From contig NC_057826.1 in assembly GCF_910594005.1 (NCBI RefSeq), positions 28,863,501 to 28,927,500 of the forward strand: a stretch of DNA of 64,000 bases. The letters run 5' to 3'. Origin of the DNA: Cervus elaphus (taxonomy: Eukaryota > Chordata > Mammalia > Artiodactyla > Cervidae). Shown here one piece after another: positions 1 to 9,726 of the stretch. Below the pieces are notes generated by a model. The model did not search any database, was not told the DNA's origin, and worked only from the letters and a program-made list of their open reading frames with translations. Position numbers and translations under genes: made by a program. The number at the start of each line of letters is the position of its first letter. Within the stretch, counting starts at the first letter, position 1.

Positions 1-226
1 GGGGGGGGGGCGGAGAACTAGGGAAAAAGTTTATTCAATCAAAATTACTCAGAAAAAAATGCAATTTATATAATCTGCAGTAGTTCAATAAACTCCCAAA
101 GCCATCAAAACCAATAGCCTCTAAACAACCCAGGCCAGGCACATCAGAAGGAGACAAGGCTTGAAAAAAATTCAGACTCAATTCTTTAGTATATTTTGTT
201 TCTAGAATTTTCTCTATGGAAACCAA
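1..226 (-). other. G-run at window edge and antisense 3'-end-like segment
   Basis: The window opens with ten G residues. On the minus strand a 63-codon open frame (35-226) ends just before an AATAAA signal (revcomp of tttatt at 31-36). This looks like the 3' end of a transcript or retrocopy, but I do not recognise the peptide and see no poly(A) tract after the signal. The G-run may be an assembly edge. It could equally be chance. Confidence 0.15.
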
Positions 227-699
227 AAATTTCTTTTAAGAAAATAAGGCCCATTGGTAGGGCCTGAGGAAAAACAATGAGTAAGCCAGCAAAAGCTAGT
301 TCTCCTAACAGACCTAGTCAAGTATGGGTTGAATATATAAGAAATTATAATTACAAGAATTAACCCATTCTCTCTTCCTACTTTCATTGAAGCTACTTGG
401 GGAAATTTTTTTCACCTTCTTCATACCGAAGGGAAGTCAGATTGTTTTACCCTTTTGTGAGTCCTTCAGTGATTTTTCTGGGATAGGATTGTATCCACCC
501 AAGCTCTGACCACAGACCACAGACTCAGGCTTCCTATTGATGATCTTTTCTGTTGTTTTGATTTTAGAGATTGGTTAATTCGTGACCGTCTCTCCTTGCT
601 TTGAAAGCTATTGCAATTGTCTCTATGATCCCTTGGCTTAAGGTCCTTGTTTATAAGTTATCTTTTCCACCTAAATTATAAGATCATTTATTCAATCAA
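227..699. other. Single-copy stretch, nothing recognised
   Basis: AT-rich sequence without a recognisable repeat, RNA gene or supported coding frame. Confidence 0.4.
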
Positions 700-1115
700 T
701 GGATGAATAAATAATGAATAATAGTGCTATGGAAATGCACAAGGTGACGTAAGTAGAGAGTAACTGAGAGTGGGGTACAAGTGCTACTTTAGATCAGGTA
801 GTGGGATGGCATCTCTGAGGAGGTGACATTTGAGTTGAAAGACTGAATCACCCAGGAAAACAGAGCTCCAGGCCAGGGAACAGTGAGTGCAGAACCTTCA
901 GGCAGCAGAGAGTTTAAAGCCATCAGAGAATGCAAAGGTCAGAAAGGTGGTCATGGAGCTGAATACAGTGAGAGGGAGAGCGGGTGGTGGACCGGCTGGG
1001 GGATGATGGCGTAGCACAGGTCTTTGTCCAGAAAATGCAGTTTAGATCTCATTCTAGGTATAACAGGAAACCACTGAAGCATTTCCAGGAAAGGAGTGAT
1101 ACGCTTTGGGATTTC
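700..1115 (+). repeat. Ancient mammal-wide repeat, family not assigned
   Basis: It has the familiar order of phrases of a common old mammalian repeat: ggaggtgacatttgag, then a caggccagggaacag-type block, then a block resembling ggaaaccactgaagc near 1070. Two further copies seem present at 46440-46800 and 47500-48060. I cannot name the family from memory. Confidence 0.4.
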
Positions 1116-1141
1116 TGAGATGTTTGTTTTGCATTATTTTG

Positions 1142-1498
1142 AATTTCTGTTATTTTAAATTATTTTTAATGGAGTACAGTTGATTTACAATACTGTGTTA
1201 GTGTGAGGTATACAGCAGAGTGAATCAGTTATACATATAACCACTCTCTTTTAGATTCTTTTCCCATATAGGCCGTTACAGAGTACTGAGTTGAGTTCCC
1301 TGTGCTATACCTTATAGGTCCTTATTAGGTCCTTAATACCTATTTTATATCTGGGACTTTCCAGGTGGCGCTAGTGGTAAAGAATCTGCCTCCCAAAGCA
1401 GGTGATGCAAGAGACCCGGGTATACAGTAGTGTGTATACGTCAATCCCAATCTCCCAACTCATCCCTCCCTCCTCTTCCCCGCCCTGGTAACCCTAAA
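1142..1498 (-). mobile_element. Artiodactyl L1 3' end, antisense, interrupted by SINE fragment
   Basis: On the + strand it reads as the reverse complement of the ruminant L1 3' UTR. It shows 'gatttacaatactgtgttag', 'gtgaatcagttatacat', 'ttccctgtgctatacc' and then 'tatacagtagtgtgtatac'. The same landmarks recur at 18000-18178 (antisense) and 42275-42434 (sense). A SINE head fragment splits it at about 1352-1419. Confidence 0.8.
1352..1419 (+). mobile_element. Bov-tA SINE, tRNA-Glu-derived head only
   Basis: It starts 'gggactttccaggtggcgct', continues 'agtggtaaagaatctgcct', and stops after the box B-like 'gagacccggg'. Only the tRNA-related part is present and it lies inside the L1 3' UTR, so it is younger than that L1. 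Confidence 0.75.
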
Positions 1499-1854
1499 TT
1501 TTAAAGACCATTTCGGCTGCTGGAGAATGGACTCAAGTGGTACAAGGGTGAAGGCACACAGATCATGCAGAGGCTGAAACAGATGTTCGGTTGGGAAAGA
1601 AACTCCTGGTCTCCCTTTCCAGGAAATGATACTAGTATTTAAGTTGACCTTGAAGATCTGCTTGCTATAAGATCCCAGAGGCTGGAAACTGTTAACTGAA
1701 GTTTTCTTAAGCAGTAGAGAGTTGGGGTGGGGGATTATCAAAGTAATTTTATTCAGGAGAGCAGCACTTGTTATTAGACCTGTCCCTACTTAATGTATTC
1801 TACATGATTACAGTTAATATATCTTATCAGTCCAAGAATCTCATATCTTGGACA

Positions 1855-1960
1855 TTATTAACTCCATTTTTCTCATAAAGAAGCGAAGGCTTGGAAAGTT
1901 TAAATGATATCCAAGGTCACAAAGCTAGCAATCATTAAGGATGAGACTTGAACAAATTCC
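1855..1960 (-). repeat. MIR SINE fragment
   Basis: Contains the antisense MIR core: a 'ccatttttctcataaagaag' block followed by 'ccaaggtcacaaagctagca'. Highly diverged. Confidence 0.65.
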
Positions 1961-1973
1961 TGCTTTCTCCATG

Positions 1974-2069
1974 GAGAGAGAGAGAGAGAAAATCAAATAA
2001 CAAGCTCTCAGCCAAAAAGGAAGGAAAGAAAGGAGGAAGGGAAGGAGGAGGGAGGGAGGGAGGAAAGGG
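1974..2069 (+). repeat. (GA)n and purine-rich (GGAA/GGGA)n tracts
   Basis: A perfect (GA)8 run at about 1974-1989 is followed by a purine-only GGAA/GGAG/GGGA tract at 2018-2069. The antisense open frames through it are low-complexity products. Confidence 0.9.
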
Positions 2070-2070
2070 C

Positions 2071-2910
2071 CCTTACAGTAGGAAATAAAGCCCTCCTTCC
2101 TGAGAGGCAACATTTCCAGTCCAGAACCTCCTCTATGAAGGCAGTGTCTGGGGCAGGCTGAGCAGGAGGGCAAAGGCCCTCCATCAGGGACAACTCAGGG
2201 AAGGAGATTATCTTGGAGGGAACCACAGTGCCTTCCTCCCTCTGACTGCCTTTTCCATAAATACAGCCAGCAACTTTGCAAAAAAACAAACAACACACAG
2301 ACAACAAAAAAACAAAAACGAATTAAGGGCTTTACTGTTACTGTTTTTTAAAGAAACACTGACCCAGTGAGAAACCTCTGCAAGGTCCAGGCCAGAGACA
2401 GGCTAGCTGGGGACCCCCACTGGGATTTCCAAACACACGTGGCCTCCCCTTCCCAAGGGCCCTCCGGTATTTCATCATCATTGGCAGGGATGGGGGAAGA
2501 CGGCGAGTTGCTGCCTCTCATTTGATTTGGCTCAGAATAAGCAGATCATCTTTGAATCATCTTCCCCTCGGCTGCTGCTGTTTTGCTTTGTGTACTGTTG
2601 TGGTTTTTTTTCTGTTCAAAATACACCAATGTCTGGGGGTGGATTGCCCCAGGGATCCCCGGGAGGATCCCAGATACAGAGCGGAGGCTGGAACTTGGAT
2701 GCCCCTGAGCTGGGGGCCAACGAGCAGTCCAGGGCTGCCCCGTCAAAGCCAAGACCAGTGGCCCTACTTTCTTCCCGTCCCCACCCTGGACGGCAGAGAA
2801 AGCTGAGTCCAGCACTCCTTCCCCAGCTGGCAAAGGCAGAGGCGAAACCAGCTCTTGTTCTTTCGACAGGTCTGCTCTGGGTTCAATGCAGTGGGGAATA
2901 GAATATATGA
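2071..2910. other. Single-copy stretch with A-rich tract
   Basis: An A-rich run (about 2280-2319) lies near its start. Overlapping open frames at 2522-2901 on both strands resemble no family I know and lack splice or promoter support. No repeat recognised otherwise. Confidence 0.4.
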
Positions 2911-3036
2911 CGTGCTAAGTCGCTTGAGTCATGTCCAACTCTTTGCGACACCATGGAGGGTAGCCTGCTAGGCTTCTCTGTTCATGCAATTCTCCAGGCA
3001 AGAATGCTGCAGTGAGTTGCCATGCCCTTCTCCAAG
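2911..3036 (-). mobile_element. Bov-A SINE, antisense, truncated
   Basis: Antisense Bov-A landmarks are present: 'catgtccaactctttgcgac', 'accatggagggtagcctg', 'ctccaggcaagaatgctgca', 'gccatgcccttctcca'. The tRNA-head half is missing. Confidence 0.85.
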
Positions 3037-3304
3037 CATAGATGATAGACGCTATTTATTCCAATATAGATCACATATACAGCCGGCCCTTAGAAACAAG
3101 TGTTTGAACTGAGAAGGTAGAGGTCTACCTCTCCATGGACTTTTCTTCAGTAAATACTCACTATAGTACTATAAGATTCATGGTGGGTTGAATTGGTAGA
3201 TGTGGAACCGTGGATATGGAGGGTAAAGTTATAGGCAGATTTTCCACTGCATAGAGATGGTTGGGGCCCCTAACCCCTACTTTCAAGGATCAGCTGTATA
3301 ATAC

Positions 3305-3525
3305 ATGGCATGCTTTATCTCACTTAAGCCTTCTGGCAACTTAACCTGAAGCTCGAAAGGTTTAAGTAACCTGCTCAAGCTCACAGAGCTAGTAAGTGGG
3401 ATGCTGACATTCAAAATCAGACCTTGACTCCAAAAGCCTTGCTCTTAATTTGGATTCGTGCACTGATTCAGCAAATTTATCAAGCACTTACTATGTGCCA
3501 GGAAAGGACAAAAACCATGGGAGGT
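3305..3525 (-). repeat. MIR fragment and MIR/L2-like neighbour
   Basis: The antisense MIR core 'aagctcacagagctagtaag' lies at about 3375-3400. A separate block (about 3465-3525) has 'cacttactatgtgccagg', the opening phrase of a common old mammalian repeat. Confidence 0.6.
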
Positions 3526-4797
3526 GCCAAAACTCTGAAAAGACAGTGTCCCCCTGCCACCACACACACATTTTATGTGGAATTTGATTTTTTTTCTTTA
3601 GATTTCAACATTTATAAGTCAGCTGAATTTAAGATAAGCGTCTTTGACTTTTAATTTCAGTTTTTCTGATTGAAAAGTCCTGAATAAGTTCAGTGAGGCT
3701 AAACTTCCCTCTCTTGTGTGTGCACGCATTCAGGCGCATGGCTTGGGAAAGACAGCCCAGGTGAGGACAGCAGCAGCCGCCTTCTCTTCCAGAAGCTGGG
3801 AGCCCGAGCAGAGGCTAACAGTCCACTAGGAAGATGCAGCATTCCAAAGGGAAGCCTGAGGCCTCACTCCAGGCTGCCCCCCACCCCCAACCCCCAGATC
3901 TGGCCTCCTAATAACCTGCACACTGCCCCCTCACCCCACCACAGCACTGTCAGACCCCAGAGAAAATTGGGAGGCCAGAGAGCAGCGCTGGCAGAGCAGA
4001 GCTCCCTGGGTCATTAGGCTCCCTGGGGTCATTAGGCCCGAGTTGCCCACAGGTGCTACACAGGTGGTCTCAACCCCAAGCGATGACCTCGGAAAAGCCA
4101 TGGGACCACTCAGCTGCAACCAATCCTCCAAACTGCCTGCCTTCTTGAAGTAGTCCAGATTTCACTTATTAAACATATTAATCCGAAGTTAACAATTTGT
4201 GGTAGTTTCACTATATGGCTGGAAGAATGTAAGGAAAAAGCATTTGTTCTGATGGGAAGGCTTAACCCTGATGGACTCAGTGGCCTTCGTATCCTGCCTT
4301 TGAAATAACTGGAAATGGAGGGACTGTTCACAGAAGTGGAGAGTCAGAGAGTAAATCTAACTGGAGTCAAAGAAACACAAACAAAACCCATCCCCTTCTC
4401 GGCCCCAACCTGCCATGTGACTCTGAGGACATAGCTTACTGCAGTGACAGTATTTTAAACAGCTGCCCAGAGGGGTTTTAAATAGACTTGATGTAATTCA
4501 ATGATTTATAGAGCATGGGTTACCAAAATATTAAAGTTCTGAAATGCCCCCAAACCAAGACTGTGGCCTCAGCCTTTCCCACTCTGAACCAAATAATTCT
4601 CTGCTTTGGAGTGTGGTCTGAGTAGCTCTTTCAGAAAACTGTGGATGCTTTGAATGAAGGGCCAGAAAAAGATAAACAGTCTCTGATGAATAGATACTTT
4701 CATTTATTTACACTCAGCTCATCCCAGGATCACTGGCAAGGAGATCCATGTTCCAAGTATGTGAAGAATAAGAAACTTTTCCAAAACATTTCTGTGT
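3526..4797. other. Single-copy stretch
   Basis: No repeat or gene recognised. The 99-codon frame at 3718-4017 is proline- and serine-rich without a domain. A local direct repeat of 'ctccctgggtcattagg' (about 4002-4038) is the only structure seen. Confidence 0.4.
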
Positions 4798-4818
4798 GAG
4801 TGTGTGTGTGTGTGTGTG
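4798..4818 (+). repeat. (GT)n microsatellite
   Basis: About ten GT units. An adjacent antisense frame encodes a His-Thr run purely from this tract. Confidence 0.95.
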
Positions 4819-5392
4819 CCTGAAATCCTGGCACACTAGCCCACAGTCCTAAATAGTCAACTCTAGTAGTTAGGGTATTTTTTCTTCCATGTGAAAAAAA
4901 CACTCTGCCTGTCTTCAACAGCTCAGTCCACAGAAGGGACCAATCTCCAGGAAACAAGCCAGGCAATTTATTCTTTAACTGCACATCAAATCTAAATATT
5001 CAAGCAAATTGCAGGGGAATAGTCAAAGAAATAAATCTCATTAATGAAAAGCCCCCAGACCTCCATATTATAAAATAAGCCACAATTCTGTAAACATTTT
5101 ATGGCCTTAATCAATATTGCCCTTAAATGCACTGGTCTAAAAATGCACACAAGTTTGGAATTGGAGATCTTTTCCAATCTTCCATTACATTTTTTATTAC
5201 CCTGGAGCAACCCCCCTTTTCCTAATCCTTGTACCTCTCTCAGCCTTAGAGAGAATACCCTGAACCAAGGGCAGGTTTCAGATACTTCTGACAGTTTTGT
5301 TTATGTCAAAAATAATGAAAGATGACAGGCTATCGCATTTAGACTTGTAACATGATCATTTGCTCTAGGACTCCCTGCTAAGATTAATTTGG
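4819..5392. other. Single-copy stretch, nothing recognised
   Basis: Ordinary AT-rich sequence with short non-conserved frames on both strands. Confidence 0.4.
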
Positions 5393-5453
5393 AGACAGGG
5401 AAGAAGAAGGAGAATGAGGAGGAGGAGGAAGTCAGGGAAGGGAGGAGGATGCT
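5393..5453 (+). repeat. GA-rich low-complexity tract
   Basis: Purine-rich with repeated gaagaagg and gaggagg units. Confidence 0.85.
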
Positions 5454-5674
5454 CCCCGTAAAAGCAAGGAATAGGGATGGGCCACCTGGTAGGTGCTTTT
5501 TTCTCAGCTCAAGGGGCAGGAGAAAATTGAGCAAATCTCTGTATGTGGGTTTTTACTTAATGTCCCTTATGTTCTCAATGCTTATTTTGCAGGAGGGCAT
5601 TACACTGAGAAACAATAACAACCATCTGTGATAATGCCTCGGGTGTAGAAGGAACTGGTGAGCAAGACCATTGT

Positions 5675-5795
5675 CTCCTGGGTGCTCATCAGTACCACCA
5701 TCACCAAGTCTACCATCATCACTGCCGTCCTCAGCACCACTACCCCGCCAGTACTACTGTCTCTTCCACCATCACCACCACCCCGCCAGTAAGAA
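5675..5795 (+). repeat. Degenerate CAC/CAT/CCA trinucleotide tract
   Basis: Repeated 'accaccatcaccaa' and 'ccaccatcaccaccacccc' type units. The antisense frame is a Met/Val-rich artefact of this tract. Confidence 0.8.
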
Positions 5796-5901
5796 AGCAT
5801 AATTTCTTTGGGGTAAACTTGTATACCCCTCAGTTACTTGCCCTCTTCCTTTCGATACAAACTAAACTACAGACTTCTACTTTTCTGTTTTGCAAGGATC
5901 C

Positions 5902-6041
5902 TTTCTCATCCTCTTGGCAACCCACTCCAGTATTCTTGCCTAGAGAATCCCATGGATAGAGGAGCCTGGTGGGCTACAGTTCATGGAGTGGCAAAGAGTC
6001 GGACACGACTGATCAACTTCACTTTCACTTTTCTCATCCTC
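5902..6041 (+). mobile_element. Bov-A SINE monomer with perfect TSD
   Basis: The Bov-A body (5914-6029) runs from 'ttggcaacccactccagta' to the tail 'cttcactttcactt'. A perfect 12-bp target-site duplication, tttctcatcctc, lies at 5902-5913 and 6030-6041. The tRNA head is absent, so this is a 5'-truncated insertion. Open frames through it are SINE-derived. Confidence 0.92.
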
Positions 6042-7404
6042 AAGCTAAAGCCCTGACCTACCAAATCAGAAAAATGAATTTCAAGGAGATAGCTTATTTT
6101 GTGAAATATGCCTCAGCTTTGGGATTGATAGTCGAAAGAAGCCAAGATAACATGGTAAGCAAGGACCTTCTCTCCCAGATGGACTTGGGAAACAAGATTT
6201 TCTGCTAACACACCTGGATACAGAGACAGAACACTTAAAACTTTAAGCCTCACATAGAAATTAGCATGCAAAGACCTCTTTTGAAAGAGATAAAAAGGCG
6301 GTAGATCAAGAATCCAATGAAAGAAGGTTTCATATCAAAGACTGATGCCCAGAGACTGGCTTCCTGAGACACTGGATTGAAAGGTGTTTTTTTGTTTGTT
6401 TTTTAGGTTCAACAAGAGAAAGGAATACAAACATCACATATATGTAGTGCTTAGTTGTTAACTGTATGCCCCTCACAGTGGAAGGAGGGGAGGGCAGCAA
6501 GAAGAAAATGGAGACCTTTCCACTAGTACTTATTTACTACCTCCATTCCTCACCGCACCCGCTCCCAGACAGCCCATGAGTCTGATAATTCCACATTTAC
6601 ATGTGATCACATCCTAATGCACTACCCTCATAGGTTTGGTACCAAGAGATCCACTGCTTCACATTCCCAAACCATACAAAGCCAGAAGTGACCTGAATAG
6701 AGGTCTTCAATACCACCAGGATGCGCCCTGCTTCTCTTGATGGCGTCTGCTTTGCTCTCCCAAACCCACTTTCCCCATACCACTGGCTATGAGTATTGAA
6801 AGCATTAGAATCACGCTCACGAGCAGAGGGGAAAGACTCTTCCTCTTTCCCCACACCAGCTTTAGTTTGGAAAAAAAATCCTAAGGGAAAGACTCAAATT
6901 GCCTTAGCTTGAATCACAGGCACATTTCTGCACCAATCACTTGGTACGGAGGTGGGCCACAGTGACTGGCCCAACTCATGGCAGATGCCCACCCTCAACC
7001 CATGATTATGGCCAGATAAGTGAAATCCCATAAGAACAAAGCTACTCTAATTCGAGCCCTATGATTGTTGGGTCAAGGGGAGGTGGAGGGGAGGAGAGAT
7101 TAGTCCCCGCAAAGAAGAATAAGTAGAATAGTTATAATTGCTGGGGCAATTGGTATAAGTAACATGGCCACTTCAATGGGGTGTACTACGGAAGTGACTT
7201 TAAAAAATCCATAGAGTGATGTAATTAAGTTATGCAAATATTTTTATTATAAAAATATTAATATAGTAATACATTAATAGTATTATGAAAAATATTATTT
7301 TCAGTCCTGAAGACCATGCCAGTTCCAGAGACAGTGTAACAGAGATGTTGATGAGCACTAGTATGAAAGTACAAAAGAATCAAATAGTGAGGGAAGGAAG
7401 ATGC
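6042..7404. other. Single-copy stretch with AT-rich patch
   Basis: No gene or repeat identified. At 7225-7300 the sequence is very AT-rich (repeated attaatagta-like words) and carries one octamer-like tatgcaaat. An antisense frame (6597-6854) has no recognised domain. Confidence 0.4.
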
Positions 7405-7540
7405 TTAAAATACAGATTCCTGGTCCCATCCCCAGAGATTCTATTCCATTTGGTGCCCAGGAATTTACATTTTCAAAGCTCCCTCCCAAGAGCAATTTGG
7501 ACAGATCAGGTTTACGGAGCAGACTTTGCGAAACACTGGC
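7405..7540 (+). mobile_element. MER5-type hAT (Charlie) element, partial
   Basis: Matches the order of the MER5 body: 'tacagattcctggtcccatc', 'ccccagagattct', 'caggaatttacattttc', and the ending 'tttgcgaaacactg', which resembles the hAT terminal repeat. The 160-codon frame at 7285-7767 runs through it and is not a gene. Confidence 0.75.
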
Positions 7541-8166
7541 CCAGCATTTTATTTGACGTTAAAATCCAAGGTGAGATGCATGGCCAGGTTCTAAGGAGAG
7601 TGGGAGTGGGCACAGCAGGAAAATTTCATCTGTTTCCAGCTGTCCAAGTCTTTTTCTACTGTTTTCAGTTGTGGGTTGAAATAAACTACCCTCTCTTTCC
7701 CAATACCTCAGTTCTAAAGCCTTTTCATCAGCGTCTCAAAAGCCCCATGCCTCCAGCTTCCAGCTAAATCTACTGCCCCTTGCTTTCTCCTGAGAGCGGA
7801 TACTATGGCACTCCGCCCAATTTTCCTTCAGGGCTGAGGTCTCATCCCCCACCTTCTCCCATCCCTACATCCCACCCAGATGCTGAGGGTATAGCCGGTG
7901 AAGGCTGTCAGCTGAGTCCCTTTCCAAGACTTACCCTTAGATTATACTTTGTCTAAGGTCACATCCCTGGCAACCTGCACTCAGTGACAAATTAATGGAG
8001 GATATAAAGACACCCCCTCCTCTGAGAAGGGCAACTCTGAAGGGTTATTCTAGCTTTCTAGGGATTAGCTGAGTCTCAGTGGTAACTACACTCATCATTA
8101 CAGCCTAAGCCTCCATCTGCTCAGTCCTGCTCCCTCCAACCACCCTCCACTCCACCCCTTAATGTT
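7541..8166. other. Single-copy stretch, nothing recognised
   Basis: Pyrimidine-rich patches but no recognised repeat or gene. Confidence 0.35.
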
Positions 8167-8381
8167 GACCCTCAGTGAAGTGAAAGTCGCTCAGTCGTGT
8201 GTCCGACTCTTTGCCTCCCCATGGACTATACAGTCCATGGCATTATCCAGGCCAGAATACTGGAGTGGGTAGCCTTTCCCTTCTCCAGGGGATCTTCCCA
8301 ACCCAGGGATCAAACGCAGGTCTTCCATATCACAGGCAGATTCTTTACCAGCTAAGCCACAAGGGAAGTCCAGACCCTCAG
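8167..8381 (-). mobile_element. Bov-tA SINE, antisense, with 9-bp TSD
   Basis: The body (8176-8372) carries antisense Bov-tA from 'gtgaaagtcgctcagtcgtg' to 'agccacaagggaagtcc'. The direct repeat gaccctcag occurs at 8167-8175 and 8373-8381. The internal box B-like 'gggatcaaacgc' is visible. Confidence 0.9.
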
Positions 8382-8750
8382 AGCTCTCTGTAATAAACTT
8401 CCTCCAAGCAATGTCCATCTCAGGGTCTATTTCCCTGGGAACCTGAACTAGAACCCCCTCCAACCCAAGCCCCCCATCCTCCAAAACATTGCACTTCTTC
8501 CTCTTATTAAACCCATTCCTGTTTTCAAGCAACAAACAAGTTTAACCACAAAGATGATGGGTTAATCAAGGAACATACAGGTAACAATGAGCAGTTCAGA
8601 AAAGCTACCTAGAGAGAGAGAGACTTCAGGGAAGACGTACAGGTAAGAAAAAGCTGATACGAGCCAGTCAAATCACCTCAAAGTTTAGGTCCTATCCAAG
8701 TGTAAGTGGCCACTCTCCTAGGAGACCACAGGAGGCAGCGCAGGCCAAGG

Positions 8751-8795
8751 GTGAGTGAGTGAGTGAGTGAGTGAGTGTGTATGTGTGTGTGTGTA
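8751..8795 (+). repeat. (GTGA)n(GT)n compound microsatellite
   Basis: About seven gtga units run into GT dinucleotides with one AT interruption. Likely length-variable. Confidence 0.95.
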
Positions 8796-8924
8796 AGGGC
8801 AGGAAGCTTGTCCTTTCCTGGAAAGGACAGGGAGAGAACGGGCCTTGGAGAAATGAGGACAGGCCAAGAACAAATTAACTCAGCTCTGAAAAGGAAAAGC
8901 AATGTACAGATGGGACATTAGCAA

Positions 8925-9100
8925 GGATTCTGGAGCCCCAGGGTTCAGCGCTGACTCTGTCAATTCTAGCAGTGTTGCAAGGACCTCTATTTTTTTTTTT
9001 TTTTTGACCTCTATTTTTTACCTGTGAAATGGGAATAATAATGCCTGCCCAGTCTCTCTCCTGGATATCTTGTGACAAGTGAGAGAATGTACGCAGCCCT
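8925..9100 (+). repeat. MIR SINE split by a poly(T)-only insertion
   Basis: MIR core reads 'gggttcagcgctgactctgt', then after the interruption 'acctgtgaaatgggaataat'. The direct repeat gacctctatttttt (starting 8982 and 9006) flanks a T-run, so the interruption is a T tract with a duplicated target. Confidence 0.7.
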
Positions 9101-9236
9101 CACAGAACAGGGCCTCTGCACCTGGCCCTCCAGGCTCCTGACCCCGAACCCTGTAGTCTCTTCCTGTCCCTCCCCCAAAACTTTGGAGAGCAAGGACCCA
9201 GTACTTTCCAAAGTGCTTTCTTCTAAATAGTTGCAC

Positions 9237-9443
9237 CATTTATTGAGCACTTAAGAGGCACACTTTCTGCTAAAAGTTTCCATGACAGGGCAGAGTACCC
9301 TGGTCCTGGAAAGTATTTTCTCCATTTTCTAGAGAAAGAAAGTGAGAATCAGAAAGTTCATCAACTTCCCCAGAGTCACACATCTAGTAAGAGAGGGAGT
9401 CAGGGTCCGAGCCAGCTCTGGCTGCGACCAGAACTCTCTACCA
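9237..9443 (-). repeat. MIR SINE, antisense
   Basis: Ordered antisense MIR blocks: 'tttattgagcacttaaga', 'tctccattttctagagaaag', 'cagagtcacacatctagtaa', then 'agagggagtcagg'. Confidence 0.75.
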
Positions 9444-9492
9444 CCAGGAAAACCTGTCTGAAAACAAAAGAATGATCCAGGTGTCCCCTCAA

Positions 9493-9726
9493 ATTTCCCC
9501 TTGAGCTGTGTTGTGCCTAGTTGTTCGTCTATGGGATCTTTGGGATCCCAAAGACTGTAGCCCACCAGGCTCCTTTGTCCATGGGATTCTCCAGGCGAGA
9601 ATACTGAGTGAGTTGCCATGCCCTTCTCCAGGGGATCCTCCCAGCCCAGGGATTGAACCCAAGTCTCCTGCACTGCAGACAGAATCTTTACTGTCTGAGC
9701 CTCCAGGGACGCCCACATTTCCCCTT
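9493..9726 (-). mobile_element. Bov-tA SINE, antisense, with 10-bp TSD
   Basis: Body 9503-9716, from 'gagctgtgttgtgcctagtt' to 'gagcctccagggacgccc'. The direct repeat atttcccctt lies at 9493-9502 and 9717-9726. The frames at 9329-9718 (minus) and 9508-10002 (plus) pass through it. Confidence 0.9.

Noticed and set aside
1..10. Telomeric or G-quadruplex start
   Set aside because: A plain G10 run at the window edge with no TTAGGG units; more likely an assembly edge or chance.
7285..7767. 160-codon plus-strand frame
   Set aside because: Runs through a MER5-type element; no domain or conserved start context.
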